Assembly (NCBI RefSeq): GCF_009760405.1
Contig: NZ_WRPP01000002.1
Span: forward strand, 1,089,032-1,153,031
Origin: Nocardia terrae
Lineage (GTDB): Bacteria > Actinomycetota > Actinomycetes > Mycobacteriales > Mycobacteriaceae
Reading direction: 5' to 3'
Length of the DNA: 64,000 nt
In this document: piece after piece, positions 42,670 to 52,403 of the stretch
Layout of the letters: each line of letters opens with the position of its first letter
How positions within the stretch are numbered: position 1 is the stretch's first letter
Notes under the pieces: generated by a model
Told to the model about the DNA's origin: nothing
The model's database searches: none
The model's input: only the letters and a program-made list of their open reading frames with translations
Program-made: the position numbers and the translations under genes

Positions 42670-43998
42670 CTACACCGGCACCGAATTGTCCGCGGTCACC
42701 ACCACCGGCGCACCGTGCGCGGGCACATGGGTGATGTTGCGAATCCGGGACGGCTCGTCGGTCACCCCGGCGGGCAGCGAAAGCCGGTAGCGCGTGAGGA
42801 TTTCGCGCAGCACGGCCGTGCCCTCCATCAGGGAGAACCCGGCCCCGATGCAGCGCCGGACGCCGCCGCCGAACGGCAGCCAGGTGTTCGCCGCCACCGA
42901 TCCGTCGAGGAACCGCTCCGGCCGGAAGGCCAGCGCGTCCGGGAAGGCCTCGGCCCGCTGGTGAGCCAGCAGGATGGAGGTCGACACCACGGTGCCCTTG
43001 GGCAGCGCGTAACCGCCGATGGTCATATCGCGCGTGAGTTTCCGCCCGGTCGCCGCGATCACGGTGTGCAGGCGCATGGCCTCCTTGAGCACCGCCTCCA
43101 GATACTTTTCGTCGCCGTCGTGGGCGGCCTGGCGCGCCTGCGCCTGGATCTGCGGGTTGGCGGCCAGTTCATGGCAGGCCCACGACAGCGCCGAGGCGGT
43201 GGTCTCGTGCCCGGCCAGCAGCAGTGTCACCAGTTGGTCGCGCAGCTCGGCGTCGGACAGCGGTGCGTCGGAGGGGTTCTCGCCGGATCCCGCCGCGAGC
43301 AGCCGCGACAGCACATCGGCGCGGCCGTCCAGATCCGGATGCGCGCGACGCTCGGAGATCTCGCTGTAGAGCAGCTCGTCGATGGCTTTCTGGTTGTCGT
43401 CGAAGCGCTTCCACGGCCCGTGCCGCTGCAGCCGCGGGTACTTCCAGCCGAAGAACATGATCGGATTGATGTTCACGATCCGGCGCAGGCGCGGTGCCAG
43501 CTCGTCGCGGCGGCGTTCGTCGGTCATGCCGAACACCACCTGCATGATGACATCGAGTGTCAGTTCGTTCATGCGATCGAGGGTGTGCACGGTCGATCCG
43601 GACGCCCACCGGTCGACATGCGCCTTGGCGATGGCCTCGACCAGGGTCCGGTAGCCGCGCAGCGAGGAACCCACGAAGGCGGGCATGAGCAGCCGCCGTG
43701 CCCGCGCGTGCTCGTCCTCGTCGGTGAGCAGCAGCGAATGCTCACCCATGATGTGGACCAGCAGCCGATTGCCCTCCCCGGCATGCAGATCCGCCGGATC
43801 GGCGGCGAAGATCTCGCGAATGTGCTCGGGGCGCGAGAACACCACCAGATTCTCGGCATAGGGCGCGACCAGATGCAGGGTGAACACATCCCCGTAGCGG
43901 CGGGCCGCCGCGCGCAGCATCGCACCGCGCCATCTGGCGTACAGGGCGGTCTGGACGGCACTGGGCACCGGCGGTCCGGGCGGGTATGCGTTGCTCAC
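42670..43998 (-). CDS. Cytochrome P450
   Basis: 442 residues from GTG 43998 with AAGGGA upstream. AYPPGPP is the P450 N-terminal proline hinge; LLLAGHETTASALSW is the oxygen-binding helix I; the ExxR is EAMRL, and LPFGGGVRRCIGAGFS carries heme ligand Cys383. No membrane anchor is present. It is close to the CYP family with an RPERFLD meander typical of bacterial fatty-acid or steroid type enzymes. It is divergent from an epoxide hydrolase, which suggests oxidation of an alkene to an epoxide then hydrolysis. Confidence 0.93.
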   Translation of the reverse strand: MSNAYPPGPPVPSAVQTALYARWRGAMLRAAARRYGDVFTLHLVAPYAENLVVFSRPEHIREIFAADPADLHAGEGNRLLVHIMGEHSLLLTDEDEHARARRLLMPAFVGSSLRGYRTLVEAIAKAHVDRWASGSTVHTLDRMNELTLDVIMQVVFGMTDERRRDELAPRLRRIVNINPIMFFGWKYPRLQRHGPWKRFDDNQKAIDELLYSEISERRAHPDLDGRADVLSRLLAAGSGENPSDAPLSDAELRDQLVTLLLAGHETTASALSWACHELAANPQIQAQARQAAHDGDEKYLEAVLKEAMRLHTVIAATGRKLTRDMTIGGYALPKGTVVSTSILLAHQRAEAFPDALAFRPERFLDGSVAANTWLPFGGGVRRCIGAGFSLMEGTAVLREILTRYRLSLPAGVTDEPSRIRNITHVPAHGAPVVVTADNSVPV

Positions 43999-44134
43999 GA
44001 TGCCGTATCCCTTCACACGCGCCGCCTCGTCGCGGCTGAATCGCTTGCACGCCAGCGTAGAACGCGACGAACAGGAGGGAAACGGTCGCCGGTATAGGAC
44101 TGCCACTGACCTAGTTCCCTCCTACGGTGGTGTC

Positions 44135-45271
44135 ATGACGGTCTTCGAGCCCTTCCGAATCGACATTGCCGACACCGACATCGAGGATCTGCGGGCCCGC
44201 CTGGCCCGCACCCGCTGGCCCGCCGAGCTGCCGGACGTGGGGTGGAGCTACGGCATTCCGACCGCCTATGTGCGTGAGCTGTGCGAGTACTGGGGGAGCG
44301 GATACGACTGGCGCACCCACGAGGCGGCGTTGAATCGCCATCCCCAGTTCCGCACCGAGATCGACGGCCAGGCCCTGCACTTCACCCACGTCCGGTCCCC
44401 GCAGGCCGACGCGCTGCCGCTGGTCCTGGTCCACGGCTGGCCCTTCGAGGACTTCACCGAAATGATCGGCCCGCTCACCGATCCCTGCGCTCATGGCGGT
44501 GACCCGGAAGACGCGTTCCACCTGGTGATTCCGACCCTGCCGGGGTTCGGTTTCTCGGGCCCGACCCAGCGCGCGGGCGAGGCGTCCACCGAGCGCGGCG
44601 CCGAGCTGATCGCGAAGCTCATGGCGCAGTTGGGCTATGACCGCTACGGCGTGCAGGGTGGTGACGCCGGGTCGTTCATCGCACCGCAGATCGGCCGCCT
44701 CGCCACCGAACACCTGGTCGGGGTGCACGTCAACGATCCCATCACCATCCCGGCCTGGAACGAGGACGGTTCCGGTTTCAGCGAGGCCGATCAGCGGAAG
44801 CTGGCCCGCATGAAGGATTGGAGCAGCCGCGACACCTCCGGGTACGCGGGCATGCACTCCACCCGCCCGCAGACCCTGGCCCCCGCGATGGCCGATTCCC
44901 CGGCCGCGCTGGCGGCCTGGGTGCTCGACGTGGTCAACACCTTCAAGGATCCGGCCAAGGCGACCCCGACCGACGCCATCGACCGCGACATGCTGCTCAC
45001 CAATCTGTCGGTGCTGTGGTTCACCGATACGGCGGGCTCCTCCATGCGCCTGTACAAGGAATCCCGGCAGTGGGGCGCGGTGCTCGAGGACTCGGGTGTG
45101 CCGACCGGTGTCGCGGTGTTCCCCGGCAACAACACCATCCGCGGCCTCGCCGAACGCCAGAACACCATGATCCATTGGTCGGAGTTCGATCGCGGCGGGC
45201 ATTTCGCGCCCATGGAGGTCCCCGATCTGATGATCGGCGATCTGCGGGAGTTCTTCCGAAAGTTGCGTTGA
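44135..45271 (+). CDS. Epoxide hydrolase (alpha/beta hydrolase, EHN cap)
   Basis: 378 residues from ATG 44135. N-terminal EHN cap (FRIDIADTDIEDLRARLART), oxyanion HGWP at 100-103, nucleophile Asp177 in VQGGDAGSFIAPQIG, and catalytic His356 in RGGHFAPMEVP. Full-length and complete, it serves as a reference for the deleted relative at 7218. With the divergent P450 it likely forms an oxidise-and-open pair for an unsaturated substrate. Confidence 0.92.
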   Translation: MTVFEPFRIDIADTDIEDLRARLARTRWPAELPDVGWSYGIPTAYVRELCEYWGSGYDWRTHEAALNRHPQFRTEIDGQALHFTHVRSPQADALPLVLVHGWPFEDFTEMIGPLTDPCAHGGDPEDAFHLVIPTLPGFGFSGPTQRAGEASTERGAELIAKLMAQLGYDRYGVQGGDAGSFIAPQIGRLATEHLVGVHVNDPITIPAWNEDGSGFSEADQRKLARMKDWSSRDTSGYAGMHSTRPQTLAPAMADSPAALAAWVLDVVNTFKDPAKATPTDAIDRDMLLTNLSVLWFTDTAGSSMRLYKESRQWGAVLEDSGVPTGVAVFPGNNTIRGLAERQNTMIHWSEFDRGGHFAPMEVPDLMIGDLREFFRKLR

Positions 45272-45338
45272 ACGATCCAATAGCGCACCGCCGCAAGAGT
45301 TTCCGCCGTCATCGCGGCGGCTCTGGCAGGATGACGGC

Positions 45339-45992
45339 ATGGCCGAGATCCACGAGACGACCGTGAAGCCCGGAAAACTCGAGTTGCTGGCGCGGTGGTT
45401 GCCCACCCGGCACTGGTATCTCGGTGCCGGATCGCCCGCGCTGACCAAGGCGGGCGGCTTCCGCCTCGACGATCCCGCCGGTGAGGTCGGCATCGAGCTG
45501 ATGGTCGTCACCGATACCGCGGGCGAGGAGCCCGTGGTGTATCTGGTCCCGATGACCTATCGCGGCGCACCGGTCGAGGGGCTGGACCATGCGTTGATCG
45601 GTACCGCCGAACACGGTGTCCTGGGCCAGCGTTGGTTCTACGATGCCGCCCACGACACCGTGTTCATCGAGCAGGCCGCCCGACTGCTCGCGGGCAAGGC
45701 CACCCCGCAGGACCAGAACACCAGCGACACCCCGGACCTGACCGTCCACGTCGTCCCCGGTGACATCGTCATACCCGACACGGGCTTCCGCCCGACGGTC
45801 ATCGACACCGACACCCACACCGATATCGCCTTCGACTCCGGCCGTTCCGCCAACGCCGGCGCCGAACTCATCCGCCTGCACCGCCGCCTCCACACCGGCG
45901 CACCCCTGCAGCGCGACCGCAGCCACGTCGACGCCCCCTGGGCCACCGCCGACGGATCCCTGCGCCGCGAGGTCTTCCTCAGCGCCCCCTGA
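45339..45992 (+). CDS. Maltokinase N-terminal cap-like domain protein
   Basis: 217 residues from ATG 45339. TTVKPGKLELLARWLPTRHW is followed by GGFRLDDPAGEVGIELMVVT and the GTAEHGVLGQRWFYDAAHD segment, as in the cap of maltokinase and related proteins often labelled glucan-branching protein. The kinase domain itself is absent, so this is a stand-alone cap. It may be a partner or descendant of a trehalose/maltose kinase. No GlgE-pathway gene is nearby. Confidence 0.82.
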   Translation: MAEIHETTVKPGKLELLARWLPTRHWYLGAGSPALTKAGGFRLDDPAGEVGIELMVVTDTAGEEPVVYLVPMTYRGAPVEGLDHALIGTAEHGVLGQRWFYDAAHDTVFIEQAARLLAGKATPQDQNTSDTPDLTVHVVPGDIVIPDTGFRPTVIDTDTHTDIAFDSGRSANAGAELIRLHRRLHTGAPLQRDRSHVDAPWATADGSLRREVFLSAP

Positions 45993-46084
45993 ACCGGGCT
46001 CCGGCAGCCGAGCATGTCGCGTGACTACCGGATTCCTCCAGGCTCAGCGGTGTTCGAGGTCCTGTCCGATCGCGTTGACCGCGT

Positions 46085-46381
46085 CAGCTTCTGGCCCTGG
46101 GCGTTCTGACCGTCTCCCTACTGCTACTGCACTTCGACAACGTGTCAGGCAGCGCCGCCCAGCCCTGCATCGCCTGCGGCCACCGCGGTCCGGCGCTGGG
46201 CGTCGTGGACCGCCATCGGGACGGTCCGGTACTGGTATCTGGTTGCGGCCGAGTCGAATACGCCATTCCCGCCGCCCGCGAGCTGCCGTCCCTGCTCGAC
46301 GGGCAGCGAGGCCGGGGCTGGTGTCCGGCGGCGGCTCGGTGTCGAGCCTCGCCGGCCCGCGCCCTCTCGGGACCAGGGTGA
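46085..46381 (+). pseudogene. Coding-like remnant: membrane segment plus Cys motif
   Basis: A frame with strong G/C at third positions reads QLLALGVLTVSLLLLHFDN, then GSAAQPCIACGHRG and VLVSGCGRVEYAIPAARELP before a GTG-less, Arg-rich end. There is no ribosome site or full start; the earliest possible start is GTG 46142. It has the look of a small membrane protein with a CIAC motif, missing its front. The other bases of 45993-46486 hold no gene that I can support. Confidence 0.35.
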
Positions 46382-46486
46382 TCCGCCGAAGCCTGAGCCT
46401 GAGCAAGCGCTCGGCGACGCGCCGCGTGGGCCGGGGGAACGGCCAAACGTCCAGTTACCTGGGCGAATCGGTCATATCATGGATTC

Positions 46487-47053
46487 ATGCCCGCGCATCG
46501 GATCGAGGGGCGGACCGAGGTTTTCCCCGACTGGGCTTGGCAGTCGCTGGTCGTGACCGGCGGCTGCTCTGCGATGTTGGGTGTGGTCCTGGCGGTCTGG
46601 CCGGACAAATCGGTGACGGTGGCCGGGATTCTGTTCGGCCTGGTGCTGGTGGCCTCGGCGGCCATGCAGTTGGTCGTGGCCTTCGGCGCGCGTATCCGCA
46701 CCGCCCTCAAGGTCCTCGAGGTGGCGAGCGCGATCATCGCGCTGGGGCTGGCGGCCTGGTCGTTCAGCAGCGGTGAGTCGGTGGCGTTGCTGTCCATCTG
46801 GATCGGCATGGGGTGGACGGTGCGTGGGATCGTGCTGGCCATCGTGGCGGTGTGGTCGGAGCAGTTCCAGGGCGCGGGACGGCTCGAGCTGGTCGGGCTG
46901 GCGACCATGGCCGCGGGCCTGGTCGTCGTGGTGGTCCCGTTCGAATCCATGACGACCCTCTCGATCGCGGTGGGTTTGCTGACCATTGCCCTCGGTGTCT
47001 CGGAGATTCTGCTCGGCGCGCGCCTCGAGCGCGAAGCCGTCGAGCGCGTTTGA
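46487..47053 (+). CDS. HdeD family membrane protein (DUF308)
   Basis: 188 residues with six hydrophobic segments in three pairs, each with a Gly-rich turn (AMLGVVLAVWPDKSVTVAGI, then IWIGMGWTVRGI and AAGLVVVVVPFES). This is the HdeD/DUF308 pattern, membrane proteins linked to acid stress in enteric bacteria. It lies 113 bp before narG on the same strand; whether the two are co-transcribed cannot be read, but the gap could hold a promoter. Confidence 0.87.
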   Translation: MPAHRIEGRTEVFPDWAWQSLVVTGGCSAMLGVVLAVWPDKSVTVAGILFGLVLVASAAMQLVVAFGARIRTALKVLEVASAIIALGLAAWSFSSGESVALLSIWIGMGWTVRGIVLAIVAVWSEQFQGAGRLELVGLATMAAGLVVVVVPFESMTTLSIAVGLLTIALGVSEILLGARLEREAVERV

Positions 47054-47166
47054 CAAATCACACCCGCGAAAAGCGGATTGCTCTCACATAGCTCACAGCC
47101 TCGAATCCGGTCAATTGCCCAGTAGGTTCGGAGTGTTCGGGCGCGACACGGTGAGAGGTGACGGTG

Positions 47167-50100
47167 ATGGGGCGAAACAACGGCGGTGCGGTGGACGGGG
47201 AGCTCACCGAGGCGCTCATCCGTTCCAGACGCTTCTTCACCCGCGCCGAGATCTCGCCGGACCTGCGCAGCGAATTCCGGCGCGGCGGAAGACAAGCCGA
47301 CGATTTCTACCGCGACCGCTGGTCCCACGACAAGGTGGTGCGCTCGACCCACGGGGTCAACTGCACCGGCTCGTGTTCGTGGAAGGTGTTCGTCAAGGAC
47401 GGCATCATCACCTGGGAGACCCAGGCCACCGACTATCCCAGCACCGGGCCCGATCGTCCCGAGTACGAGCCGCGCGGCTGCCCGCGTGGCGCCTCGTTCT
47501 CCTGGTACACCTACTCGCCGACCCGGGTGCGCTACCCGTACGTGCGCGGCGTGCTGCTGGAGATGTACCGGGAAGCCAAGGCGCGCACCGGAGATCCGGT
47601 GCTGGCATGGGAGTCGATCGTCGGTGATCCGGAGCAGGCGCGCGCCTACAAGAGCGCGCGCGGCCGCGGCGGTCTGGTGCGGGCGAGCTGGGACGAGGCC
47701 GTGGAGATCATCGCCGCGGCGCACGTGCACACCGTGAAAGCCTTCGGCCCGGACCGAATTGCCGGATTCTCGCCGATTCCGGCGATGTCCATGGCCTCCT
47801 TCGCCGCCGGGTCCCGCTTCATGTCCCTGGTCGGCGGCGCGATGCTGTCGTTCTACGACTTCTACGCCGATCTGCCGGTGGCCTCGCCGCAGGTCTTCGG
47901 CGACCAGACCGACGTCCCCGAATCCGGAGACTGGTGGGACGCGGGCTATCTCATCATGTGGGGCGCGAACGTCCCGGTCACCCGCACGCCCGACGCGCAC
48001 TGGATGGCCGAGGCGCGTTATCGCGGCCAGAAGGTCGTCTCCATCGCGCCCGACTACGCCGACAACGTGAAGTTCGCCGATGAATGGGTGTCCCCGCACC
48101 CGGGCACCGACGGCGCGCTGGGCATGGCCATGGGCCACGTCATCCTGCGCGAGTTCTTCGTCGACCGGCAGGTGCCCTACTTCCAGGACTACGTGCGCCG
48201 CTACACCGACCTCCCGTTCCTGGTGCGATTGGAACAGTCGGAGAACGGATTCCGGCCGGGCAAGTTCCTCACCGCCGCGGACCTGCCCGAGCACCGGGGC
48301 GAGGCGAACGCGGCGTTCAAGACCGTGCTGCTGGACCGCAGCGGAAACCCGGTGGTGCCCAACGGTTCTCTGGGCTTCCGCTACGGCGAGGAGGGCGCGG
48401 GCAAGTGGAATCTGGAACTCGGTGACATCGACCCGCTGCTGTCGGTGCACGGCGGCGACGCGGTGACGGTCACCCTGCCGCGCTTCGACACCGCCGACGG
48501 GGCACCGGCGGATCTGCTGCGCGGCGTCCCGACCCGGATGGTCGGCGGCCATAGGGTCACCACCGTCTTCGATCTGCTGCTGGCCCGCTACGGCGTGGAC
48601 CGGCCCGGGCTGCCCGGCCAGTGGCCCACCGGATACGACGACGCCACCCACCCCGGCACACCCGCCTGGCAGCAGACCGTCACCGGCGTTCCGGCCGAGC
48701 AGGCCGCCCGCATCGCCCGCGAATTCGCCGCCAACGCAGAGGAATCGCGCGGGCGCTCGATGATCCTGCTCGGCGCGGGCACCAACCACTGGTTCCACTC
48801 CGACACCATCTACCGCACCTTCCTGACCCTGACCACGCTCACCGGCTGTCAGGGTGTGAACGGCGGCGGCTGGGCGCATTACGTCGGCCAGGAGAAGCTG
48901 CGCCCGCAGACCGGGTGGGCGCAGGTGGCCAACGCGCTGGACTGGACGCGCCCGCCGCGGCAGATGATCCAGACCGCCTACTGGTACCTGCACACCGACC
49001 AGTTCCGCTACGACCCGTTCAATGCCGACCAGCTCACCACCGGCCACGGCCGCGGGCACATCACCGGCAAGACCACCGCGGACCTGCTCGCCCAGACCGC
49101 GCGCATGGGCTGGATGCCCTCGTTCCCGACCTTCGACCGCAATCCGCTCGATATCGTCGACGAGGCCGAGGCGGCGGGTGTTGCGGTGGCGGATCATGTT
49201 GTCGCGCAGCTGAAGTCCGGTGAGCTCGGCTTCGCCTGCCAGGATCCCGACAATCCGGCGAACTTCCCGCGGCTGCTGACCATCTGGCGTTCGAACCTGC
49301 TCGGTTCCTCGGCCAAGGGCAACGAGTACTTCCTCGAACATCTGCTGGGCGCGGACAATTCGCTGCGCGCCGAGGAGGCTGCGCCCGAGAACCGGCCCAC
49401 CGACATCATCTGGCGGGAGCAGGCGCCGACCGGGAAGCTGGATCTGCTCACCACGCTGGACTTCCGCATGACCAGCACGACCCTCTACTCCGATGTGGTG
49501 CTGCCCGCCGCGACCTGGTACGAGAAGCACGACCTGTCCTCCACGGACATGCACCCCTATGTGCATTCCTTCAGCCCGGCCATCGCGCCGCCGTGGCAGA
49601 CCCGCACCGACTGGGATGCGTTCATGACCATCGGTTCCGCGTTCAGCACGCTCGCGCAGCGGCATCTGGGCGTGCGCAAGGATCTGGTCGCCACCCCGCT
49701 GCAACACGACACCCCCGATCAGATGGCGAATCCGCACGGCGTGGTGCGGGACTGGAAAGCCGGTGAGTGCGAACCGATCCCGGGCGTCACGATGCCGCGG
49801 CTCACGGTCGTGGAGCGCGACTATCCGGCCGTGTTCGCCAGGATGCGCGCCCTGGGCCCGCTGCTGGAGCAGCTGGGCGCGACCACCAAGGCCATCACCT
49901 ACCGGGTCGAGCGTGAGGTGGAGTACCTGGCCCGCAAGAACGGTGTCGTGCGGGGCGGACCGGCCGACGGGCGGCCCTCGCTCGCGCGCGATATCGACGC
50001 CTGCGAGGCGATCCTGGCGATGTCGGGAACGACCAACGGCCACTTGGCGACCCAGGGTTTCGAGACCCTCGAGCAGCGCACCGGCACCAAGCTGGCGGAT

Positions 50101-50856
50101 CTGGCGGCCGAGCACGAGGGCAAGCAGATCACCTTCGCCGACACCCAGGTCGCGCCGGTGCCGGTCATCACCTCACCGGAGTGGTCGGGTTCGGAGACCG
50201 GCGGGCGCCGCTATTCGCCGTTCACGGTCAATGTCGAGCGGAACAAGCCCTGGCACACGCTGACCGGGCGCCAGCACTTCTTCCTCGACCACGATTGGAT
50301 GGCCGAGGTCGGCGAGCAGCTGCCGGTGTACCGGCCGCCGCTGAACATGACGGCGCTGTTCGCCGAGCCGCCGCTGGGGCAGCAGGGCGAGGGCGGGCTG
50401 ACGCTGCGCTATCTGACCCCGCATTCGAAGTGGTCCATCCACTCCAATTACCAGGACAACCTGCACATGCTCAGCCTGTCGCGGGGCGGGCAGACCATCT
50501 GGATGTCGAATCTGGACGCCGCGAAACTCGGTATCCGCGACAACGATTGGATCGAGGCCGTCAACCGCAATGGCGTGGTCGCCGCCCGCGCCATCGTCAC
50601 CCACCGCATGCCCGAGGGCACGGTGTACATGAACCACGCCCAGGACCGGCTGATCGATGTCCCGCTCGCGGAGACCTCGGGCAAGCGCGGCGGCATCCAC
50701 AACTCGCTGACCCGTCTGCTCATCAAGCCGACCCATCTCATCGGCGGGTACGCCCAATTGACGTTCGCCTTCAACTATCTCGGCCCGACGGGCAACCAGC
50801 GCGACGAGGTGACGGTCATCCGCCGTCGCGCCGATCAGGAGGTCTCCTACCGATGA
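47167..50856 (+). CDS. narG: Respiratory nitrate reductase, alpha subunit
   Basis: 1,229 residues from ATG 47167, 8 bases after GAGAGG; a GTG at 47158 is the alternative. The start carries a vestigial Tat-like RSRRFFTRAE. HGVNCTGSCSWKVFV with the later RGCPRG forms the FS0 iron-sulfur site (His-Cys3). YLIMWGANVPVTRTPDAHW supports the bis-MGD cofactor, and NRNGVVAARAIVTHRMPEGT with YMNHAQDR is the C-terminal cofactor domain. Membrane-bound NarG reduces nitrate to nitrite on the cytoplasmic side. Length equals that of known NarG. Overlaps narH by 4 bp. Confidence 0.97.
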   Translation: MGRNNGGAVDGELTEALIRSRRFFTRAEISPDLRSEFRRGGRQADDFYRDRWSHDKVVRSTHGVNCTGSCSWKVFVKDGIITWETQATDYPSTGPDRPEYEPRGCPRGASFSWYTYSPTRVRYPYVRGVLLEMYREAKARTGDPVLAWESIVGDPEQARAYKSARGRGGLVRASWDEAVEIIAAAHVHTVKAFGPDRIAGFSPIPAMSMASFAAGSRFMSLVGGAMLSFYDFYADLPVASPQVFGDQTDVPESGDWWDAGYLIMWGANVPVTRTPDAHWMAEARYRGQKVVSIAPDYADNVKFADEWVSPHPGTDGALGMAMGHVILREFFVDRQVPYFQDYVRRYTDLPFLVRLEQSENGFRPGKFLTAADLPEHRGEANAAFKTVLLDRSGNPVVPNGSLGFRYGEEGAGKWNLELGDIDPLLSVHGGDAVTVTLPRFDTADGAPADLLRGVPTRMVGGHRVTTVFDLLLARYGVDRPGLPGQWPTGYDDATHPGTPAWQQTVTGVPAEQAARIAREFAANAEESRGRSMILLGAGTNHWFHSDTIYRTFLTLTTLTGCQGVNGGGWAHYVGQEKLRPQTGWAQVANALDWTRPPRQMIQTAYWYLHTDQFRYDPFNADQLTTGHGRGHITGKTTADLLAQTARMGWMPSFPTFDRNPLDIVDEAEAAGVAVADHVVAQLKSGELGFACQDPDNPANFPRLLTIWRSNLLGSSAKGNEYFLEHLLGADNSLRAEEAAPENRPTDIIWREQAPTGKLDLLTTLDFRMTSTTLYSDVVLPAATWYEKHDLSSTDMHPYVHSFSPAIAPPWQTRTDWDAFMTIGSAFSTLAQRHLGVRKDLVATPLQHDTPDQMANPHGVVRDWKAGECEPIPGVTMPRLTVVERDYPAVFARMRALGPLLEQLGATTKAITYRVEREVEYLARKNGVVRGGPADGRPSLARDIDACEAILAMSGTTNGHLATQGFETLEQRTGTKLADLAAEHEGKQITFADTQVAPVPVITSPEWSGSETGGRRYSPFTVNVERNKPWHTLTGRQHFFLDHDWMAEVGEQLPVYRPPLNMTALFAEPPLGQQGEGGLTLRYLTPHSKWSIHSNYQDNLHMLSLSRGGQTIWMSNLDAAKLGIRDNDWIEAVNRNGVVAARAIVTHRMPEGTVYMNHAQDRLIDVPLAETSGKRGGIHNSLTRLLIKPTHLIGGYAQLTFAFNYLGPTGNQRDEVTVIRRRADQEVSYR

Positions 50857-52403
50857 AACCCATGGCGCAGGTCGCGATGGTGATGAACCTCGACAAGTGC
50901 ATCGGCTGCCACACCTGCTCGGTGACCTGCAAGCAGACCTGGACCAATCGGTCCGGGCTCGAGTACGCGTGGTTCAACAATGTGGAAACCCGTCCGGGGC
51001 AGGGTTATCCGCGCACTTACGAGGATCAGGACCGCTGGCGTGGCGGCTGGAAGCTGGACGGCAAGGGGCGGTTGCGGCTGCGCGCGGGCGGGCGGCTGCG
51101 CAAGCTGTTCACGCTGTTCGACAATCCGCTGCTGCCCAAGCTGAAGGACTATTACGAGCCCTGGACCTACGACTACGAGACGCTGACCACCGCGCCGTTG
51201 CAGCAGCAGACGCCGGTGGCCCGGCCCAAGTCCTTGCTCACCGGTAAAGACACGAAGATCACGTGGTCGGCCAACTGGGACGACAACCTCGGCGGCGCAC
51301 CCGAACTGGCCACCGAGGATCCCATCGCCCGCAAGCTCGGCGACAAGGTGAAGTTCGAGTTCGAGCGCACCTTCATGTTCTATCTGCCGCGCATCTGCGA
51401 GCACTGCCTGAACCCGGCGTGTGCCGCGTCGTGCCCGTCGGGTGCGATCTACAAGCGCGCCGAGGACGGCATCGTGCTCGTCGACCAGGATCGCTGCCGT
51501 GGCTGGCGCATGTGCGTGTCGGGCTGCCCGTACAAGAAGGTGTTCTTCAACCACAAGACCGGCAAGGCCGAGAAGTGCACGTTCTGCTTCCCGCGCATCG
51601 AGGTCGGGCTGCCGACGGTGTGCGCGGAGACCTGCGTCGGGCGGCTGCGCTACATCGGCGTCATGCTCTACGACGCCGACGCCGTGTCACAGGTGGCGTC
51701 CACGCCCGATGAGCGGGATCTGTATGCCGCGCAACGCGATGCGTTCCTGGACCCGTTCGATCCGGAGGTCATCGCCGCCTGTGAGCGTGAGGGCATGCCG
51801 CGCGACTGGATCCAGGCGGCCCAGAATTCGCCGGTCTACGCGCTGATCCGCACGTACAAGGTGGCGTTGCCGCTGCACCCGGAATACCGCACGGTGCCGA
51901 TGGTTTGGTACATCCCGCCGCTGTCGCCGGTCGTGGACGCCCTGCGCGACACCGGCCACGACGCCGAGGACCACGGCAATCTGTTCGCCGCCCTCGAGGC
52001 GCTGCGCATCCCCGTCGAGTACCTGGCCGAACTGTTCACCGCCGGGGACACCGACACCGTGAACCAGGTGCTGCGGCGGCTGGCCGCCATGCGCAGCTAC
52101 ATGCGCGATGTGAACCTGGGCCGCGACACGCGTCCAGAGATCGCCACGCGGGTCGGTATGACCGAGGACGGGATCTACGGGATGTACCGGCTGCTGGCTG
52201 TCGCCAAATACGCCGAGCGCTACGTGATTCCGTCCGCCCACGCCGAGCAGGCGCACCGGCTCGAGGATCTGGCCACCGAGTGCAGCCTCGACTCCGACGG
52301 CGGACCCGGCATGAGCGGGTGGGGGCCGCTCGGTGCGGAGGCCGGACGGCCCGAGCCGGTCACCATCGGCATGCCCGGACTGCCGGGGAGCACGCGCGCA
52401 TGA
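50853..52403 (+). CDS. narH: Respiratory nitrate reductase, beta subunit
   Basis: 516 residues, ATG in the ATGA overlap with narG and AGGAGG upstream. Four Cys groups for iron-sulfur clusters are in place: CIGCHTCSVTC, CEHCLNPACAASCPSGA, CRGWRMCVSGCP (the Trp replaces a Cys, as needed for the 3Fe-4S cluster) and CTFCFPR with VCAETC. It carries electrons from the NarI hemes to NarG. The last 30 residues are a less conserved Gly/Pro tail. Confidence 0.97.
   Translation: MKPMAQVAMVMNLDKCIGCHTCSVTCKQTWTNRSGLEYAWFNNVETRPGQGYPRTYEDQDRWRGGWKLDGKGRLRLRAGGRLRKLFTLFDNPLLPKLKDYYEPWTYDYETLTTAPLQQQTPVARPKSLLTGKDTKITWSANWDDNLGGAPELATEDPIARKLGDKVKFEFERTFMFYLPRICEHCLNPACAASCPSGAIYKRAEDGIVLVDQDRCRGWRMCVSGCPYKKVFFNHKTGKAEKCTFCFPRIEVGLPTVCAETCVGRLRYIGVMLYDADAVSQVASTPDERDLYAAQRDAFLDPFDPEVIAACEREGMPRDWIQAAQNSPVYALIRTYKVALPLHPEYRTVPMVWYIPPLSPVVDALRDTGHDAEDHGNLFAALEALRIPVEYLAELFTAGDTDTVNQVLRRLAAMRSYMRDVNLGRDTRPEIATRVGMTEDGIYGMYRLLAVAKYAERYVIPSAHAEQAHRLEDLATECSLDSDGGPGMSGWGPLGAEAGRPEPVTIGMPGLPGSTRA

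Noticed and set aside
47054..47166. FNR-type or riboswitch control before narG
   Set aside because: No TTGAT-N4-ATCAA site and no conserved riboswitch fold could be seen.
46477..50115. Very long open frame on the strand opposite narG
   Set aside because: It is the mirror of narG's biased codons; composition is Arg/Gly/His-rich with no domain, and narG itself is certain.
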